DNA of 64,000 nucleotides from Candidatus Nitrosotalea okcheonensis (GTDB lineage: Archaea; Thermoproteota; Nitrososphaeria; Nitrososphaerales; Nitrosopumilaceae). Where the stretch lies: contig NZ_LT841358.1 of the NCBI RefSeq assembly GCF_900177045.1, positions 875,219-939,218 on the forward strand, in the 5' to 3' direction. Shown one piece after another: positions 34,669 to 43,447 of the stretch. The position numbers and the translations under genes were made by a program. How positions within the stretch are numbered: position 1 is the stretch's first letter; every line of letters begins with the position of its first letter. Below the pieces are notes generated by a model, which had not been told where the DNA came from, did no database searches, and saw nothing but the letters and a program-made list of their open reading frames with translations.

Positions 34669-36257
34669 TGGAAGAAGAGCAGCAGATAATCGGCAGGGGC
34701 ACATGGATAGACAAGCTTGCAGACGAGTTGCTGCAAAGAGAAAAGTCACTTGGAAGAAAGACAGATCTAATCAGAGTTGAGAGCGGCCTTGGTGCATCAG
34801 GGATACCACACATTGGAAGCCTGGGCGATGCAGTAAGGGCATATGGTGTAAAGCTTGCACTTGAAAACTTTGGCTACAAATCAGAGCTGATTGCATATTC
34901 TGACGACCTTGACGGCCTCCGCAAAATTCCAGAAGGATTGCCAGAATCCCTAAAAGAGCATATTGGAAAACCAGTCTCGTTTATTCCAGACCCGTTTGGA
35001 TGCCATGACTCGTACGGGTTGCACATGAGCAGCATTTTGCTTGATGGTCTTGACAAGCTTGGAATCAAGTACAAGTTTCAGCGCGGTGTTGATACATACA
35101 AAAACGGATTGCTAAAAGACCAGATTCATACAATTTTGATAAACAGTAAAAAAATTGGAGAAAAAATTGCCGAGATGGTGGGCCAGGAAAAATATCAGGA
35201 GGTGGTGCCATATTTTCCAGTCTGTGCAAGCTGCGGGAGGCTGTACACTGCAATTGCATACGAATACCTCGCAGATGAAAAAAAGATCAGGTACAAATGT
35301 TCTGACACAACAATTGGTTCAAAACCATTGAAGGGATGCGGCCATGAAGGCATTGCAGACATTACAAAAGACTTGGGCAAGCTGCCATGGAAGGTAGAAT
35401 TTGCAGCAAGATGGAATGCATTTGACATCAGGTTTGAAGCATATGGAAAAGACATCATGGATTCAGTCAAGGTAAACGATTGGGTCTCTGAAAATATCCT
35501 AAACTTTCCAGCACCAACCCATGTAAAATACGAAATGTTTCTTGACAAAGGTGGAAAAAAAATATCAAAGTCACTTGGAAATGTTCTGACGTCACAGGCC
35601 TGGCTTCGATATGGAACCCCAAAGACAATCCTACTCTTGCTCTACAAGAGAATAACAGGCGCTCGTGAAGTGGGAATTGATGACATACCTGCACTGATGG
35701 ACGAATACAATGAACTTGAGAATATTTATTTTGGAAAAATAAAACTGGACAATGAGACCAAGGTGGTAAGATCAAAGGGACTGTATGAATATGTCAACTT
35801 GCTAAATCCACCAAAAGTGCAAAAGCCATATGTCAATTATCGATTACTCATCCAGCTCTGCAAAATATTTAGAGAAAACAGAATACCTCTTGTCACAAAA
35901 AAACTGCTCGAATATGGTACCATAAAAGAATCAAGCTCAGAGGTAGATGAAATCATCACACTTGCAGGAAACTATGCAGACGATTATGACATTCCAACAA
36001 AGGTTGAGATTGAAATGGATGATGTTTCGCGACAAGTACTTGGCAACCTTGTAAGCATTTTATCGTCAGACCAGGAACCCGCAGACCTACAAAACACCAT
36101 TTACCAGATTGCAAAAGACAAGGGAATGCAGCCAAAGGACTTGTTCAAGATGCTATACCAAATCATACTTGCATCAGACAGGGGTCCAAAGATCGGGCCT
36201 CTAATAATTGACATTGGAAGAAAGAAGATAGCATCTTCAATCTCAGAGTACTTGTAA
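34668..36257 (+). CDS. lysK: Lysyl-tRNA synthetase, class I
   Basis: A class I LysRS of 529 aa, the form typical of archaea. The HIGH motif is PHIGS (HIG at 48-50) and the KMSKS motif is KISKS (298-302). A zinc-binding insert has Cys186, Cys189, Cys211 and Cys224. The C-terminal anticodon-binding helical bundle is complete. Overlap with elp3 is a single base pair of the stop/start (ATAATG). It charges tRNA-Lys for translation. Confidence 0.95.
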   Translation: MEEEQQIIGRGTWIDKLADELLQREKSLGRKTDLIRVESGLGASGIPHIGSLGDAVRAYGVKLALENFGYKSELIAYSDDLDGLRKIPEGLPESLKEHIGKPVSFIPDPFGCHDSYGLHMSSILLDGLDKLGIKYKFQRGVDTYKNGLLKDQIHTILINSKKIGEKIAEMVGQEKYQEVVPYFPVCASCGRLYTAIAYEYLADEKKIRYKCSDTTIGSKPLKGCGHEGIADITKDLGKLPWKVEFAARWNAFDIRFEAYGKDIMDSVKVNDWVSENILNFPAPTHVKYEMFLDKGGKKISKSLGNVLTSQAWLRYGTPKTILLLLYKRITGAREVGIDDIPALMDEYNELENIYFGKIKLDNETKVVRSKGLYEYVNLLNPPKVQKPYVNYRLLIQLCKIFRENRIPLVTKKLLEYGTIKESSSEVDEIITLAGNYADDYDIPTKVEIEMDDVSRQVLGNLVSILSSDQEPADLQNTIYQIAKDKGMQPKDLFKMLYQIILASDRGPKIGPLIIDIGRKKIASSISEYL

Positions 36258-36260
36258 AAC

Positions 36261-36449
36261 ATGGCTCACAGTGAACACAACAGACCAAAGGGCAGCGGAG
36301 TCATACTGATTGCAATAGGAGTACTCATATTCTTTTTTGTCCCACAGTATTACACAAAAGACCTAGTGGGGGGCATGGCACTCATAATATTTGGTTTTGC
36401 CATTGGCGGACTGGGCTTTTACTTTGCATTTGTGAAAAAGCGAGCCTAA
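36261..36449 (+). CDS. Small two-helix membrane protein (62 aa)
   Basis: Two hydrophobic helices (about residues 14-28 and 38-57) joined by a short loop, with basic ends. It follows lysK after 3 nt and is likely on the same transcript. Proteins of this shape are common hypothetical genes in thaumarchaea. No function is assigned. Confidence 0.7.
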   Translation: MAHSEHNRPKGSGVILIAIGVLIFFFVPQYYTKDLVGGMALIIFGFAIGGLGFYFAFVKKRA

Positions 36450-36494
36450 CTTACAAAAGGAATACTTTTCTTACCTTGCATCAAAGTTATCTCC

Positions 36495-37298
36495 ATGGGA
36501 CTTTTTGGGCGTGCAAAAAAAGAACATGTAGGCGACAGCAAGCAAGACGAGGCGGCATCATCTCCAAGAGAAGAGCCTACGTCGCCTGAAATTACAGACC
36601 TCAAAAAAGAGATAGAAAACACAGCAATGATGCTAGAATCTTATACTCACGAGTTAGAAAAGGCAAAGACGTTACTTGATGCAGTATCTCTAGAGGCAAA
36701 GACGGTACAAGAGGAAGTAGAATCCGCAAGAGAAGAGATCAAGTCAACAAAGGCAGAACAAAATTCCATACTAGACCAGATAAAATCTGCAAACGCGGAA
36801 CTTGAGATGGTAAGATCACAGTATTCCAAGACCGAGGCAGAAAGCATAAGACAGCAAATAAACAGTGCACAAGAAGAGCTGTCAAGGATAAATTATGAAA
36901 AAGAGTCTGCACTGACAGAACTTGAATCAATCAAGTCCAACATAATCTCTGCAAGACAAGACTTGGAGAAAATAACATCATCAAGAGAAAATGAAGAGCG
37001 AGAGATTGAATCATTAAAGACGCAGCATGAAACAAAGAAAAAAGAGATCTCGCTATCCAAAAAAGAATTGGAATTCATTGAGACAGAGCTTGCAACAGTT
37101 GGAAGAGCAAGCGATACCAAGAAAATTGTAGAGGCAGCAGGTGCTGTTGCCGCATCAATAAATGCAAAATATGAAGCTGCCAAAAAAGAATTAGAGATAG
37201 TAAAAGTGGCATTGGCAAGAACAAAGGAGGAGTTGGAGAGCACCAAAAAGGAACTTGAATTCCTAAAGGACAAGACAGATGTAAAAAATGTCACGTGA
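36495..37298 (+). CDS. Coiled-coil protein (267 aa)
   Basis: After a basic and acidic N-terminus (about 35 residues), almost the whole protein is a heptad-rich coiled coil of Glu, Lys, Ala and Ser. A possible break lies near residues 205-225. It has no signal peptide or membrane helix. It resembles SMC-like or structural cytoplasmic coiled-coil proteins but has no ATPase domain. The start is ATG 36495. Function is unknown. Confidence 0.8.
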   Translation: MGLFGRAKKEHVGDSKQDEAASSPREEPTSPEITDLKKEIENTAMMLESYTHELEKAKTLLDAVSLEAKTVQEEVESAREEIKSTKAEQNSILDQIKSANAELEMVRSQYSKTEAESIRQQINSAQEELSRINYEKESALTELESIKSNIISARQDLEKITSSRENEEREIESLKTQHETKKKEISLSKKELEFIETELATVGRASDTKKIVEAAGAVAASINAKYEAAKKELEIVKVALARTKEELESTKKELEFLKDKTDVKNVT

Positions 37299-37340
37299 GT
37301 GCCAGAAAATCCTTTTAAGATATAACAATCATACAAGCCT

Positions 37341-37571
37341 GTGAATGAGGCATTTGTCTTACTAAATGTCGATTATAAACAGCAGCAAAACATAATCGAT
37401 GCGGTAAAGAAAATCCCGATATTAAAGGCAGTAAAGACAATTTATGGAATATACGATGTTTTAGTGGTTTTAGAGTCAAACAATATGCAAGAGATCAAGA
37501 CAGCAATAGATGTAGATTTACACAAAATTGACGGGATAAATAACATCACCACACTTGTTGCCGTAAACTAG
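37341..37571 (+). CDS. Stand-alone RAM (Lrp/AsnC C-terminal) domain protein
   Basis: A 76-aa RAM domain lacking an HTH, similar to the protein at 31274 (AFVLLNVDY, TIYGIYDVLVVLES). It starts with GTG 37341 and ends one base before the thioredoxin reductase-like gene, so the two are co-transcribed. It may sense an amino acid and modulate a full-length Lrp regulator. Confidence 0.87.
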   Translation: MNEAFVLLNVDYKQQQNIIDAVKKIPILKAVKTIYGIYDVLVVLESNNMQEIKTAIDVDLHKIDGINNITTLVAVN

Positions 37572-38546
37572 ATGGCTCAAGAGTACGAGGTAATCATAAT
37601 AGGAGGAGGACCTGCAGGACTCTCGGCAGGAATATTTACTGCAAGACAAAAGGTCTCATGTCTTTTAATTTCAAAGGACCTCGGTGGACAGCTAAACCTA
37701 ATCCCAAAGCTAGAGAATTATCCAGGAACAATAATGTCAAGCGGGCCACTTTTGGCAAGGACACTTGAAAATCAGTTTTTAATGTTTGGAGGAGAGATGG
37801 TCTACGATACAGTAGAGCATGTAGAGGAGACAGAATCAGGCCTCAGTGTCAAAACAACGCGTTCAGAATACAAGACAAAGGCTCTTGTTCTTGCACCAGG
37901 AAAGGTACCAAACAATCTCGGTGTGGAAAACGAATCCAGTTTTGTAAACAAGGGAGTGCACTATTGCACCAAGTGTGATGCGCCATTTTACCAGGGCAGG
38001 ACAACTGCAGTGATTGGTGTTGGTGCATATCTTTTAGAGTCCGGCATCTTGCTTTCAAGAATGGCATCAAAGATTTACTTGATCTACAAAGGTGGTGCAT
38101 TGGGCGGAGATAAGGAAATGATTGCATCAATTGAAAAAAAAGAAAATATTGAGCTTGTCCCCCAGTCTTCTGTCAAGGCACTCTCTGGTGCAAACAGTCT
38201 CCAATCAATCACAATAGTAAATAATTCAGGGCAGGAAAAAGTCGTCAACGTCGACGGGCTTTTCATAGAGATGGGTTCCAAGATCAACCTGGATTTTATA
38301 AAACACCTAGTCATAATTAACACCAGAAATGAGATCGAGATCACGCCGGATGGCAAGACATCACACCCTGCAATATTTGCAGCAGGAGATGCTACGAGCA
38401 TACCATACAAACAGATTGTAGCAGCATGCTCGGGCGGTGCAACTGCCGGCCTTTCTGCTTTCAATTATGTAGAAAAACTAAAGGGCAAGCCTGGAATTAG
38501 GGCAGACTGGAAAAAGACCATTGGCGATACAGTATTTCATTATTGA
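37572..38546 (+). CDS. trxB: Thioredoxin reductase-like flavoprotein
   Basis: A 324-aa FAD/NAD(P)H-dependent disulphide oxidoreductase. The FAD motif is GGGPAGLSAG near residues 12-21, the redox-active pair is CTKC in HYCTKCDAP near 136-139, and the second FAD site is AAGDAT near 271-276. The NADPH loop is altered (GVGAYLLESG instead of G-G-G-D-S-A-x-E), so cofactor preference may differ from classical TrxB. It follows the RAM gene directly. Confidence 0.87.
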   Translation: MAQEYEVIIIGGGPAGLSAGIFTARQKVSCLLISKDLGGQLNLIPKLENYPGTIMSSGPLLARTLENQFLMFGGEMVYDTVEHVEETESGLSVKTTRSEYKTKALVLAPGKVPNNLGVENESSFVNKGVHYCTKCDAPFYQGRTTAVIGVGAYLLESGILLSRMASKIYLIYKGGALGGDKEMIASIEKKENIELVPQSSVKALSGANSLQSITIVNNSGQEKVVNVDGLFIEMGSKINLDFIKHLVIINTRNEIEITPDGKTSHPAIFAAGDATSIPYKQIVAACSGGATAGLSAFNYVEKLKGKPGIRADWKKTIGDTVFHY

Positions 38547-38554
38547 CGGTACAA

Positions 38555-40018
38555 TCAGTTTGTAATAGAAGACTTGCCAAGTTGCCGTTTTAAGACAATT
38601 GCCATCCCTATTGACAGACCGGATATCAGAGTGGCAGTTAAAAATATGAGATTGTACGAATCTGCAGTAGGAAATGCTCCCGATATTCCTGCAAGTGTTG
38701 TCTTGTGAGTCTGCATGTACATGGCAGCCATTGCAGGACCCAAGGAGGCACCGACTATTCTTATCAACGTACTCATTCCAAGTGATACGCCCATGTCTTG
38801 TTTTGGTGTTGCAAGCATTATCACATTCATTGCACCCACATTTGTAAGGGACAGTCCAGTTGACAAGATTGCAAGGTTGATAGAAACTAACAGTTCTGTC
38901 GAGTGGTTAAGATACAGATCTGCAAACCCAATGGTACTGATTATGCTTCCCACAATGATTGGTTTTGTAGAGCCAAGCTTGGATACAATAAATCCAGATG
39001 TTGGTCCAAAGATTAACAATACAAGCGCAAATGGAAGTTGGACATTGCTTGTAACCAGAGAGTTTTCTCCAAATCCCAGTGGCGACGGACTGCGAACAAG
39101 AACAGGAATTGTCTGAAATACCATGAACATTGACATGCCAACAATCATTATCATGATATTTGATGGCAAGATTATCTTGTTTGCAAGAATCTTCATGCTG
39201 ACAAGAGGAGAGTTTGACCTTCTCTCAATTATTGCAAATAGCACCATATAGACAAGACCAATTATTACAAGACCCAGTACTGAAAACAAGTTTGACGTGT
39301 CACCATTTTCCAGCATAGTCAATGCCATCAAAAATGCACTGAGTGATATAGTCAGCGTGATTGCGCCCTGGATGTCTATTTTATTTTTAGTGTTATTTTT
39401 TTCATGTCCTGTTGGAACGTGTGACTCGTCCACGTGTATAAAGCGCGCAATTACCGCCAGTAGAAAAATTACCACAGGTATTATTGAGAAAAATGTCGCA
39501 TTCCAGCCATAGGTTTGTATCAAGTGTCCCCCTGCAATAAGACCAATCACGGCCCCTGTTGCAAACATGGACGTTATCACTCCCTGTCCTATTGCAAGCT
39601 TGCTCCTTGGAAATGATTCCCTGATTATGCCAAATGCAATAGGAAACATCGACATGCCGATTCCTTGCAGTATACGAATTGCAAGCATTTGGTAAATGTC
39701 TGTGACAAACCCCCCAAGCGAGACGCCAACTGCATAAACTCCCATTATGACAAGAAGCATTTTTTTTCGCCCATAGATGTCGGAGAGTTTTCCAGTAATC
39801 GGAGTCATGATTGCACCTGCAATCAAGTATGCAGTAAGAATCCATGATGACATTCCGTATGATATGTGAAAATCTTTTATCAAGTCAGGAATTGCTGGAA
39901 CGAGCATTGTTTCTGCATACATGACCATGGTGGCAATCAGGCTAAGAATTGCAAGTGTCTTCCATGCAGACGGAGAAATTTTTTCAGATATGCTATCGCT
40001 TGATCTTGAAACGCTCAA
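38555..40018 (-). CDS. MFS drug-type transporter (DHA2-like)
   Basis: The 487-aa membrane protein has about 14 hydrophobic segments, as in the DHA2 drug:H+ antiporters. Conserved marks are the loop 2-3 motif GKLSDIYGRKK near residues 75-86 and ILQGIGMSMFP with the antiporter-type helix. It lies immediately downstream of the MarR gene on the same strand (1-nt gap). The pair resembles a regulator controlling its own efflux pump. The substrate is unknown. Confidence 0.9.
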   Translation of the reverse strand: MSVSRSSDSISEKISPSAWKTLAILSLIATMVMYAETMLVPAIPDLIKDFHISYGMSSWILTAYLIAGAIMTPITGKLSDIYGRKKMLLVIMGVYAVGVSLGGFVTDIYQMLAIRILQGIGMSMFPIAFGIIRESFPRSKLAIGQGVITSMFATGAVIGLIAGGHLIQTYGWNATFFSIIPVVIFLLAVIARFIHVDESHVPTGHEKNNTKNKIDIQGAITLTISLSAFLMALTMLENGDTSNLFSVLGLVIIGLVYMVLFAIIERRSNSPLVSMKILANKIILPSNIMIMIVGMSMFMVFQTIPVLVRSPSPLGFGENSLVTSNVQLPFALVLLIFGPTSGFIVSKLGSTKPIIVGSIISTIGFADLYLNHSTELLVSINLAILSTGLSLTNVGAMNVIMLATPKQDMGVSLGMSTLIRIVGASLGPAMAAMYMQTHKTTLAGISGAFPTADSYNLIFLTATLISGLSIGMAIVLKRQLGKSSITN

Positions 40019-40019
40019 T

Positions 40020-40508
40020 CTAGATCGTCCTGTTTATTTTTTTTACAGATAGTATTGTCTTGTCAAGATCAGAGAAGGCCATCAAGTTTTTCGATATCTT
40101 GCGAAGCGTTTCAAGAGTTATCTGGATGTCATTTTCAGAAATATTTTTTGAAGAAGACTTGCGTATCCTAAGTGCACATTCCGTCATTGTTTCCCACAGC
40201 GAGTCTGCTTTTTGCGTGAGATAAATCCGGTTCACCCTCCTGTCATCAGAGTCTGGCTTTCTTTTTAGCAAACCCTCTTTTTCCATCTTGTCAATTATTG
40301 GAACAAGTGTAGCCCCCTCAATTCCCACCTTGTCAGCAATCTCCTTTTGCGTAAGACCTGGTTGCATTACAAGTGCTCCAACGACGCGCCATTGACTAAG
40401 CGAGACGCCAGCATTTTTTCGAAGCTCAAGATCAAAGGATCTCTGAAATGCCTTTGCAGTAGCGTTTACAACAAAGCCCATGCTGTTTTCAAAATCATAT
40501 CTAATCAT
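40020..40508 (-). CDS. MarR-family transcriptional regulator
   Basis: About 162 aa of a typical MarR protein. The winged helix spans residues about 40-110 (LSQWRVVGAL, TQKEIADKVGIEGATLVPIIDKMEKEGLL, then the wing DDRRVNRIYLT). ATG 40508 is preferred because the TATA box (tttatatc, minus strand, near 40535-40542) is about 30 nt upstream; longer readings would extend into the promoter. It probably represses the MFS gene downstream and may also act on the divergent Dps-like gene. Confidence 0.87.
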   Translation of the reverse strand: MIRYDFENSMGFVVNATAKAFQRSFDLELRKNAGVSLSQWRVVGALVMQPGLTQKEIADKVGIEGATLVPIIDKMEKEGLLKRKPDSDDRRVNRIYLTQKADSLWETMTECALRIRKSSSKNISENDIQITLETLRKISKNLMAFSDLDKTILSVKKINRTI

Positions 40509-40599
40509 GCTTAGACTACTAATCATCAGTATACTAACGATATAAAGCTTGGCGATAACCATCGATTTACTTATATCTAAAACAAACTTGAACGCAACC
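40509..40599. promoter_or_regulatory. MarR / Dps-like divergent promoter
   Basis: A 91-bp intergenic region has two TATA boxes: tttatatc leftward near 40535-40542 and cttatatcta rightward near 40570-40579. A small palindrome agtatact sits near 40526-40533 beside the leftward one and is a candidate MarR site. Confidence 0.5.
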
Positions 40600-41175
40600 A
40601 TGGTTAAAGAGCCAAACGTAGTAGGAGTAAAAGTCCTAGAACAAAATGGTGTTAACGTAAAGGAGCTCATCACGGCTCTAGTTTACAATGCATCAGTAGA
40701 GTTTACGGCATACTATTACTTCACAAATCTAAGAGCCCACTGTGTAGGAATGGAGGGCGAGGCACTCAAGGGAATAATTGAGGATGCAAGATTAGAAGAC
40801 CTCAGCCATTTTGAGTCTTGTTTGTCTAGAATCTATGAGCTTGGCGGAAAACTTCCACTAGATGCACAAGATTTCATCAAGATGTCAGGCTGCGAATTTT
40901 TGCAGCTTCCAACAAATCCAATAGACACCAAGTCAATCTTGGAAAAATGTCTCAAGGCAGAACAAGGTGCAATTGTCAACTGGAACAAGGTATGCATGAT
41001 GACACATGGAAAGGATCCTGCCACTTATGATGTTGCAAAAGACATCCTCAGAGAAGAGATAGAGCACGAGGCTTGGTTTTTGGAGTTGCTTTATTCAAGA
41101 CCATCAGGTCATATGAGAAGAAAGTTTCCAGGAGAGAGACCTCACACACATAAACATTCAAGAGCTTTGGGCTAA
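40600..41175 (+). CDS. Dps-like (DPSL) ferritin-family protein
   Basis: The 191-aa protein is a four-helix ferritin-like protein. Iron-site carboxylates are visible in NASVEFTAYYYF (helix A), EDLSHFESCLSRI (helix B) and REEIEHEAWFLE (helix D). Cysteines flank the site (C46, C70, C96, C110), as in Dps-like proteins of archaea that have a bacterioferritin-type di-iron centre. It detoxifies peroxide by oxidising iron. The C-terminal tail is His-rich and basic (HTHKHSRALG). It starts at ATG 40600 downstream of its own TATA box. Confidence 0.87.
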   Translation: MVKEPNVVGVKVLEQNGVNVKELITALVYNASVEFTAYYYFTNLRAHCVGMEGEALKGIIEDARLEDLSHFESCLSRIYELGGKLPLDAQDFIKMSGCEFLQLPTNPIDTKSILEKCLKAEQGAIVNWNKVCMMTHGKDPATYDVAKDILREEIEHEAWFLELLYSRPSGHMRRKFPGERPHTHKHSRALG

Positions 41176-41245
41176 CCATTTTTTTTATTTTTTCAAGACA
41201 TTATGACAAATATCTGAAAATAGAACACAGGTGTAAAAAATACAA

Positions 41246-41761
41246 TTGCTAGTCATAATCTGCGGCCTGCCGGGAGTTGGAAAAACTACACTTGCAAAAA
41301 GTCTTGCGCCGCTCATTGATGGTATAGTCTTGTCTTCAGACAAGATTAGAAAGGAATTATTTCCCAGTCCTACATATTCCCAATCAGAGCAAAAGACAGT
41401 TTTTGACACCATGCTTATTGCAGCAAAAAACCTCAGCGATGCAGGAACAAACTGCATACTTGATGCCACGTTTAACAAAGAGCAGTCAAGAACAGAAGTA
41501 AAAAATAGGCTCGGACTGGCAGATAACCAATTCCATGTAATAGAATGCTCTTGCCGGGAAGACATCATCATGTCAAGGTTAGAGTCACGTAAAAACGATT
41601 ATTCTGATGCAACCGTCCAAGTATATCAAAAAATGAAAAGTATTCGCGAGCCAGTCAAGGCAGAGCACATTACTTTGGATACAGTACTTTCTCCAGAGGA
41701 GAATGCCAGAAAGGCAATAGAATACATTTCAAAAAGATCGTTACAATACCAATCAGGGTAA
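41246..41761 (+). CDS. P-loop kinase / ATP-binding protein
   Basis: A 171-aa AAA_33-type kinase. The Walker A motif is GLPGVGKTT (residues about 7-15). A D-K-I-R-K-E-L segment follows and the Walker B/catalytic region is CILDATF near 72-78. A lid arginine pair follows (SRLESRKND). Such proteins phosphorylate small molecules, nucleotides or tRNA-like substrates. The substrate is not deducible. The start is TTG 41246. Its 3' end overlaps the convergent zinc-finger gene. Confidence 0.8.
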   Translation: MLVIICGLPGVGKTTLAKSLAPLIDGIVLSSDKIRKELFPSPTYSQSEQKTVFDTMLIAAKNLSDAGTNCILDATFNKEQSRTEVKNRLGLADNQFHVIECSCREDIIMSRLESRKNDYSDATVQVYQKMKSIREPVKAEHITLDTVLSPEENARKAIEYISKRSLQYQSG

Positions 41762-41884
41762 CTCTTCAGATTCTGGTGCACAATACTTGTGGACCCATTT
41801 GCCTGCAGGGTTTTTTGCAATCTCTTCTCCAGACTTGATCGGTGCGTTACACTCTGAACAAGTAGTCTTGAACTTGGCTTTCAT
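41753..41884 (-). CDS. Tiny zinc-finger protein (43 aa)
   Basis: A short frame on the minus strand encodes a protein with C9-x2-C12 and H32-x2-C35 around a G-E-E-I-A-K-N-P-A-G-K-W-V-H core. This is a treble-clef or LIM-half-like zinc site of a kind repeated in archaeal and bacterial small proteins. ATG is at 41884. The last 9 bases overlap the 3' end of the kinase gene. Length and motif support a real gene. Confidence 0.75.
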   Translation of the reverse strand: MKAKFKTTCSECNAPIKSGEEIAKNPAGKWVHKYCAPESEELP

Positions 41885-42091
41885 GATACCATGATACAGA
41901 GCAGGTAGATAAACCATCAAAAATGCAAACAGGTGATAAACTTGGTCAAACCGCTAGAACATCTTGTTTTTATCAAACTAGATTTTCGGAAAAAACATTT
42001 CCGTATTTCTTGCGGCGTTGCATAAACAAGAGGAGTAAAAATGACATCACCCTTAAATTACCTTTAAAATGGATTTTAGTTTGAAAATAAC

Positions 42092-42433
42092 ATGGTAAAG
42101 CCAATAGTTTACGGTGCAATAGGTGGTGGAGTTGCAGTAGCTGTTGCAGTTATTGCTCTTTTTGTATTCCATCCTGCCACCGAACAATATGCATTGTCTG
42201 TAGAGCCAAGAACTGAAATGGTCATGGGCGTAGGAAATGTTGTACGTGTTTATGTACAAAATACAGGTTCGTCACCTTTGACAAATGTCAAGGTAGATTA
42301 TGGAACCACTTCAGATGTCTTACCAATTTTGAATGCAGGTGAGAAAGAAATGTTTTCACCACCAGATGGCACAAAGATGGTAATAGTAACAGATGATCAA
42401 GGCATCACAGTGATGAAACCCATATCATACTAG
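42092..42433 (+). CDS. Membrane-anchored beta-domain protein (113 aa)
   Basis: One N-terminal helix (about residues 5-27) anchors an extracellular Ig-like or CARDB-like beta domain (VEPRTEMVMGVGNVVRVYVQNTGSSPLTNVKVDYG). The gene starts at ATG 42092, with a TATA-like region (cctttaaaatgg) about 28-34 nt upstream. Function is unknown; the domain type suggests a surface binding or structural role. Confidence 0.7.
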   Translation: MVKPIVYGAIGGGVAVAVAVIALFVFHPATEQYALSVEPRTEMVMGVGNVVRVYVQNTGSSPLTNVKVDYGTTSDVLPILNAGEKEMFSPPDGTKMVIVTDDQGITVMKPISY

Positions 42434-42531
42434 TGCAGCAAGAATACAAATCATCAAGACTTTTTTTATTTAAAAATCTAAAAATACGTTATATCTACAA
42501 AGAAATATCAAGAAAAATCTGACGTATACCA

Positions 42532-42621
42532 CTATGATTTTATTTTCACTATGGTAACTTTTCTGTATTCTTCAGGGTTTTCTTCCCTTAGTCTTTGAAA
42601 ATAGACTTCTTCGTATGGCAT
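42532..42621 (-). CDS. Micro-protein (29 aa)
   Basis: A 29-codon frame beginning ATG-CCA-TAC-GAA-GAA encodes an acidic/basic helical peptide. The TATA box ctttaaatag lies about 24 nt upstream on the same strand, matching the leaderless spacing of neighbouring genes. That spacing is the main support. Other parts of the 42434-42768 interval contain no gene that I can support. Confidence 0.45.
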   Translation of the reverse strand: MPYEEVYFQRLREENPEEYRKVTIVKIKS

Positions 42622-42768
42622 TTTGGTAATTTTCCAAATTTCTATTTAAAGAAAAGATTCACTAATTTTACTAGGCTAGGTCAAATATTTGACAATCCAA
42701 GAGACACCAAGTGTCAAAAATAACGGATTTTTAACTAGTGTTACATATCTGTCCCATAGAGAAACAAA

Positions 42769-43032
42769 ATGGCAGACGATATCCTAGTCAAAAAGATGAA
42801 GGAAAAAATAGACAAAACCGAAGCCAAACTGCAAAAGCAGATAGAAGAGGTAAGAAGGATTTGGGAGGACACGGGTCTTGACCCAAGGGATCCGTCATAC
42901 GTGATAGAAAAGACAATGAGGTTTGAGATGGCACAAGAAACCATCAATGCGGCATTTTTGCTTGTCAGTGAGACCATTAGTGATTACAAGAAACTCTGCT
43001 CTGAACTTGACAAACAAGACGATTCCGAGTAA
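42769..43032 (+). CDS. Small helical protein (87 aa)
   Basis: A highly charged helical protein with a coiled-coil-like first half (KKMKEKIDKTEAKLQKQIEEV) and a W-E-D-T-G-L-D-P-R-D-P-S turn in the middle. No family is recognised. It starts at ATG 42769. Its partner may be the small acidic protein encoded convergently at 43090-43269. Confidence 0.7.
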   Translation: MADDILVKKMKEKIDKTEAKLQKQIEEVRRIWEDTGLDPRDPSYVIEKTMRFEMAQETINAAFLLVSETISDYKKLCSELDKQDDSE

Positions 43033-43089
43033 AAAACTGCACTTTTAGGCATCAAAGATGAAATGACGGTTTGCACAATTAGCTTGGTT

Positions 43090-43269
43090 TTATGAGGTCT
43101 TGTCATCATTATTGTTTAGCGCATGTACTCTTTCATTAACCCGGAGTACTGCAGTATACAGCTGGAATAGTAATTCATTACTAGGATGTGTCGCTTCCAG
43201 TAATTTTCGGTCTATTCCATATTCTTCTATTTTTTCCCACATTTCATCAAGTGATAGTTCAGAACTCAA
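43090..43269 (-). CDS. Small acidic protein (59 aa)
   Basis: A 59-codon frame on the minus strand encodes an acidic helical protein (DEMWEKIEEYGIDRKLLEATHP, then LFQLYTAVLRVNERVHAL). Start is TTG 43269, preceded by a GGGGAG purine run; a TATA-like tttaaaaaat lies about 38 nt upstream. Regular hydrophobic spacing and normal codon use support a real gene. No family is recognised. Confidence 0.6.
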   Translation of the reverse strand: MSSELSLDEMWEKIEEYGIDRKLLEATHPSNELLFQLYTAVLRVNERVHALNNNDDKTS

Positions 43270-43447
43270 TTGCTCCCCTTTTTGAGTAGAATAACTCGTA
43301 TTTTTTAAAACTTGCTACCAATCATAATAGACTACAAGTCAACAAGAAATCAGGATCGTAAACAAGTTACCAAATTTGGGAAATTGATATGAAAAAATAT
43401 TTTAATTGTCAGATTTTTATTTTGATCGCAGATTCAATGTAACATTT

